A stretch of DNA of 64,000 nucleotides, taken from contig NZ_QFWH01000007.1 of NCBI RefSeq assembly GCF_003149375.1, forward strand, positions 1-64,000. The letters run 5' to 3'. Below, one piece after another: positions 61,530 to 64,000 of the stretch. How positions within the stretch are numbered: the stretch's first letter is position 1; each line of letters begins with the position of its first letter. A model generated the notes under the pieces. The model made no database searches and was not told where the DNA came from. It saw only the letters and a list, made by a program, of their open reading frames with translations. A program made the position numbers and the translations under genes. This stretch comes from Vampirovibrio chlorellavorus. GTDB taxonomy: Bacteria > Cyanobacteriota > Vampirovibrionia > Vampirovibrionales > Vampirovibrionaceae.

Positions 61530-62318
61530 ATGAAAATCGTGGTTTTTATCAAACAGGTTCTGGACAACACCAAGTTAAGGTTCAGTGATGGCAAGCCGGT
61601 GCTGGACGGGGTTCCCATGATGATGAACCCTTTCGATGAATACGCTCTGGAAACCGCATTGCGCCTGAAAGAACAGGCCGGGGCCGAGGCCACCGTCACC
61701 GTGCTGACCCTGGGCAGTGCCAACGCCAAAGAAATTATTAAAAAAGCCATTGCCGCCGGTGCGGACGCCGCTTTCCTGTTATCCGATGAAGCGCTGAACG
61801 AGGGGGATAGTCTTTCCACAGCCCGGGCCCTGGCCCAGGGGGTTCAGGCCTTTGTGCCGGATGCCCGGATACTGGTGTTTGGGCAGTTGGCCCTGGATGA
61901 CGCCGCCGGACAGGTAGGCCCCATGGTGGCGGAATTGCTGAATCTTCCCAGCGTCACCAGTGGCAAGGATGCAAAACTGGAAGGGGCCACTTTGACTGTG
62001 CTGCGGGAAACTGAACGGGGCACCGAGACGGTGAGCCTGCAACTGCCTGCCGTGGCCTGCATGATGAAGTGCGATTACGAGTTGCGCAGCTCCAACATTA
62101 AAGGGGTCATGAAGGCCAACAAAACCGACATCCCCATTAAAACACTGGCGGATTTGGGGCTGGCGCCAGCCCTGGCAGGGGCTTCCGGAGCCGCCACCCA
62201 GGTGCTTAAAACATGGCAGCGTCCGGCCAAAGCGGGCGGAAAAGTGGTGGACGGCAGCGATCCGGCTGTGGCCGTCAACCAGTTGCTGGATTACCTGAAA
62301 GAGGCCAAGGTGCTGTAA
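61530..62318 (+). CDS. etfB: Electron transfer flavoprotein beta subunit
   Basis: 262 residues. MKIVVFIKQVLDNTKLRF, MNPFDEYALETALRLKEQAG, and the ETF-beta signature LPAVACMMKCDYELRSSNIKGVMKANKTDI are clear. It carries AMP and, with EtfA, accepts electrons from acyl-CoA dehydrogenases, passing them to ETF-quinone oxidoreductase. AGGAAGAGGG precedes the ATG. It fits the leucine-degradation module 8 kb upstream. Confidence 0.95.
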   Translation: MKIVVFIKQVLDNTKLRFSDGKPVLDGVPMMMNPFDEYALETALRLKEQAGAEATVTVLTLGSANAKEIIKKAIAAGADAAFLLSDEALNEGDSLSTARALAQGVQAFVPDARILVFGQLALDDAAGQVGPMVAELLNLPSVTSGKDAKLEGATLTVLRETERGTETVSLQLPAVACMMKCDYELRSSNIKGVMKANKTDIPIKTLADLGLAPALAGASGAATQVLKTWQRPAKAGGKVVDGSDPAVAVNQLLDYLKEAKVL

Positions 62319-62384
62319 GTCTCGATCTTCTTCCGTTCAGGAACCGTTTTAAGCCTGTATTTCAGTGAGACAGAGGATAGTGAA

Positions 62385-63401
62385 ATGAGTGAATTCCAGG
62401 GCGTTTGGGTCATTGCCGAATTGACCGCCGATGGCCAGTTGACCGAGGCCAGTCAGGAGCTTTTGACCCCGGCTCGACGTCTGGGCGACAAGTTGGGTCA
62501 GCCGGTCACCGGGATTTTGATTTGCGGTGGCCAGAGTTGTCAAAGTGCCCAGCAAGCCTTGGGGCAGTTGGGCGCCAACCGGGTCATTTGCCTCAATCAT
62601 GAGCGTTTGAGCGAGTACAATGTGGACGCTTACACAGCGGCTTTATCCAGCCTGATTGCTGAGCGAAAACCCAATGTGGTTCTGGCTGGCGCGTCCTCCG
62701 GGGTGGCGGATTATATGCCCCGGGTGGCCGTTCGTTCCGGCGGCAGCCTGATTACCCAGGCCAGCGATCTGGATTTGAACGCGCAGGGCAAGGTGGAAGT
62801 CACCCGGGCTTGCTACGCGGAGGGCTTATTGTCCAGTGTGACGGCCAAGGCCTTTCCGCAACTGATCACGGTGAAGAAAAAGGCGTTCCCCAAGCCGGTG
62901 CCGAATGAAACCGTTCAGCCCGAAGTGGAGAACGTCACGCCCGACCTGAGCGGCGTACCGGAGCGGGTCAAACTGATTGCTGTTGAGCAGTCGGAAGCCA
63001 AAGGGGCTAAAAAACTGGAAGAGGCGGAAATTATCGTTTCCGGGGGACGGGGCCTGAAAGAATCCAGTAATTTTCAGGTGGTGGAAGCGCTGGCTGAAGC
63101 CTTGGGGGCGGCAGTGGGCGCTTCCCGGGCCGTGGTGGACGCTGGCTGGCGTCCGCACTCCGAGCAGGTGGGGCAAACCGGCAAAACGGTCAGTCCCAAA
63201 GTGTACTTTGCCCTGGGCATTTCGGGGGCCATTCAGCATCTGGTTGGCATGAACACCAGTCAACTGATTATTGCCATCAACCGGGATGAAAACGCACCCA
63301 TTTTCAAGACGGCGGACTTTGGCATCGTGGGCGATGCCCTAACCATTGTGCCTGAACTGACCCGGGTGATCCGGCAGCAAAACCTGAGCCTGCACGGGTA
63401 A
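62385..63401 (+). CDS. etfA: Electron transfer flavoprotein alpha subunit
   Basis: 338 residues. The C-terminal FAD domain has [69 protein letters not shown] and [22 protein letters not shown], all typical. The N-terminal half ([21 protein letters not shown]) folds with EtfB. It follows etfB by 66 bp with AGAGGA before the ATG. Confidence 0.95.
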   Translation: MSEFQGVWVIAELTADGQLTEASQELLTPARRLGDKLGQPVTGILICGGQSCQSAQQALGQLGANRVICLNHERLSEYNVDAYTAALSSLIAERKPNVVLAGASSGVADYMPRVAVRSGGSLITQASDLDLNAQGKVEVTRACYAEGLLSSVTAKAFPQLITVKKKAFPKPVPNETVQPEVENVTPDLSGVPERVKLIAVEQSEAKGAKKLEEAEIIVSGGRGLKESSNFQVVEALAEALGAAVGASRAVVDAGWRPHSEQVGQTGKTVSPKVYFALGISGAIQHLVGMNTSQLIIAINRDENAPIFKTADFGIVGDALTIVPELTRVIRQQNLSLHG

Positions 63402-63428
63402 CTCCCCACACGACACACACAGGCCTCC

Positions 63429-63464
63429 AGCCCTTTTTCATCCAATGGAAAAGGGCTTTGGCTT
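63429..63464 (+). terminator. Hairpin terminator after etfA
   Basis: AGCCCTTTT (63429-63437) pairs with AAAAGGGCT (63449-63457), loop of 11 nt, then TTGGCTTG. A moderate terminator of etfBA. Confidence 0.6.
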
Positions 63465-63581
63465 GTTCGGAACGATTCCCAACTGACACAAAATTCCGGA
63501 CAGCCGTTACAATGAATGCAGATGAGTTTTTCAAGATCGGCCACGTCCGCTGATGTTGAGTAGGGCAAGGTAAACGCTGAG

Positions 63582-63986
63582 ATGACCATTAAACAGTTTG
63601 CTCCCGGAGAAGTCATTATTGCCGAAGGAACCTGCGGGGCCCAGACCTTTCTCATCCAGCAAGGTCAGGTACTCATCTGCAAGGAAACCGGCGGCATTAA
63701 CCGCATCCCCATCACCGTTTTGAAATCGGGTGATGTGTTCGGGGAAATGTACCTGTTTGATGATACCGGTTTCCGCACGGCCACCGTGGTCGCCCAGTCG
63801 GCTGTCACCCTGGAGGTGATCCCCCGGGAGAAAATGGAGGCTTATCTGGCCCAGACCCCACCCATCGTACAATCGATGATCAAAACGCTGAGTGTTCGTC
63901 TGGCTGAAACCTCCCAGGAAAATTCCATTTTGAAATACCGGATGAATCACCCCCTGAAGCGCTTTTTAAAACTTTTTACAAGCTGA
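63582..63986 (+). CDS. Single-domain cyclic nucleotide-binding protein
   Basis: 134 residues, one cNMP-binding (CAP-like) beta-roll. EVIIAEGTCGAQTFLIQQGQVLI, VLKSGDVFGEMYLFDDTGFRTATVVAQSAVTLEVIP matches the phosphate-binding cassette (FGE...R-T-A). It lacks the HTH of CRP; a helical C-terminus (RLAETSQENSILKYRMNHPLKRFLKLF) may dimerise or bind partners. It is 180 bp after etfA and independent in appearance. Whether it still binds cAMP/cGMP is unknown. Confidence 0.82.
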   Translation: MTIKQFAPGEVIIAEGTCGAQTFLIQQGQVLICKETGGINRIPITVLKSGDVFGEMYLFDDTGFRTATVVAQSAVTLEVIPREKMEAYLAQTPPIVQSMIKTLSVRLAETSQENSILKYRMNHPLKRFLKLFTS

Positions 63987-64000
63987 TTGCTTCACGCTTC

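Overview
The window is about 64 kb of GC-rich, densely coding bacterial chromosome with short intergenic gaps and many 4-13 bp gene overlaps. The gene set suggests a non-photosynthetic relative of cyanobacteria (Vampirovibrio/Melainabacteria-like): a ylqD-rimM-trmD operon, a DUF2993 protein, a YvyF-like and an FlbD-like flagellar small protein, a type IV pilin-like protein, and a complete leucine-degradation module. This placement is inference from gene content; no rRNA or marker phylogeny is available here.

Layout. 1-1375: the end of an integrative element. It has a tyrosine integrase cut by the window edge, a small AT-rich ORF, two triads of 10-bp repeats, and a tRNA-Phe whose 3' end faces the integrase. 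1.5-5.5 kb: a superinfection-immunity-type membrane protein, then wecA/tagO-like, glyA, rpiB and a divergent TsaC/YrdC-domain gene on the minus strand. 5.6-8.9 kb: rmlB-rmlD-csaB, a surface polysaccharide operon. 9-11.5 kb: lineage-specific proteins and a YvyF-like protein. 11.6-16.2 kb: an HD-domain phosphohydrolase, clpB, and flbD overlapping clpB, then an inverted-repeat MITE-like element. 16.4-24.5 kb: ylqD-rimM-trmD-hydrolase, panD, an FAD oxidoreductase, era and a DUF2993 protein, ending in a bidirectional terminator. 24.6-28.7 kb: two cysteine-pair-rich secreted mini-proteins, ilvE, an unknown gene, an isolated ERF-family annealing protein and a 0.8 kb non-coding gap. 28.7-36.4 kb: a second surface-sugar locus (two GT4 glycosyltransferases and wecC on plus; legB-like, an SDR and a sugar nucleotidyltransferase on minus). 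36.5-43.7 kb: a GNAT, glpK-xseB-xseA, a bifunctional nuclease, and a signal peptidase I carrying an apparent Clp-N domain. 42-46.6 kb: a divergent signalling pair, a receiver-GGDEF protein with both active sites eroded opposite a TPR-GAF-HD-GYP protein. 47.5-53.9 kb: mccB, methylglutaconyl-CoA hydratase, split mccA (biotin carboxylase plus carrier), HMG-CoA lyase and birA. 54-56.1 kb: a pilin-like protein, a haem-oxygenase-like protein and an Lrp/AsnC regulator. 56.2-58.7 kb: an ArsR-controlled persulfide/sulfite detoxification operon. 59-61.3 kb: a YfdX protein and an alpha/beta hydrolase. 61.5-64 kb: etfB-etfA and a lone cyclic-nucleotide-binding domain.

How the parts may work together. ilvE, the mcc/hydratase/lyase cluster, BirA (which biotinylates the carrier) and ETF (electron acceptor of acyl-CoA dehydrogenases) together cover most of leucine oxidation to acetyl-CoA and acetoacetate. 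Isovaleryl-CoA dehydrogenase is the missing step. The sugar loci indicate an elaborate cell-surface glycan with rhamnose, pyruvylated and uronic-type sugars. The most unusual items are the Clp-N/LepB fusion, the doubly degenerate GGDEF regulator, an 18-residue mature peptide with three Cys-Cys pairs, a shared ASVQF[GA]G leader motif on two otherwise unrelated proteins, and the 10-bp repeat triads beside tRNA-Phe.
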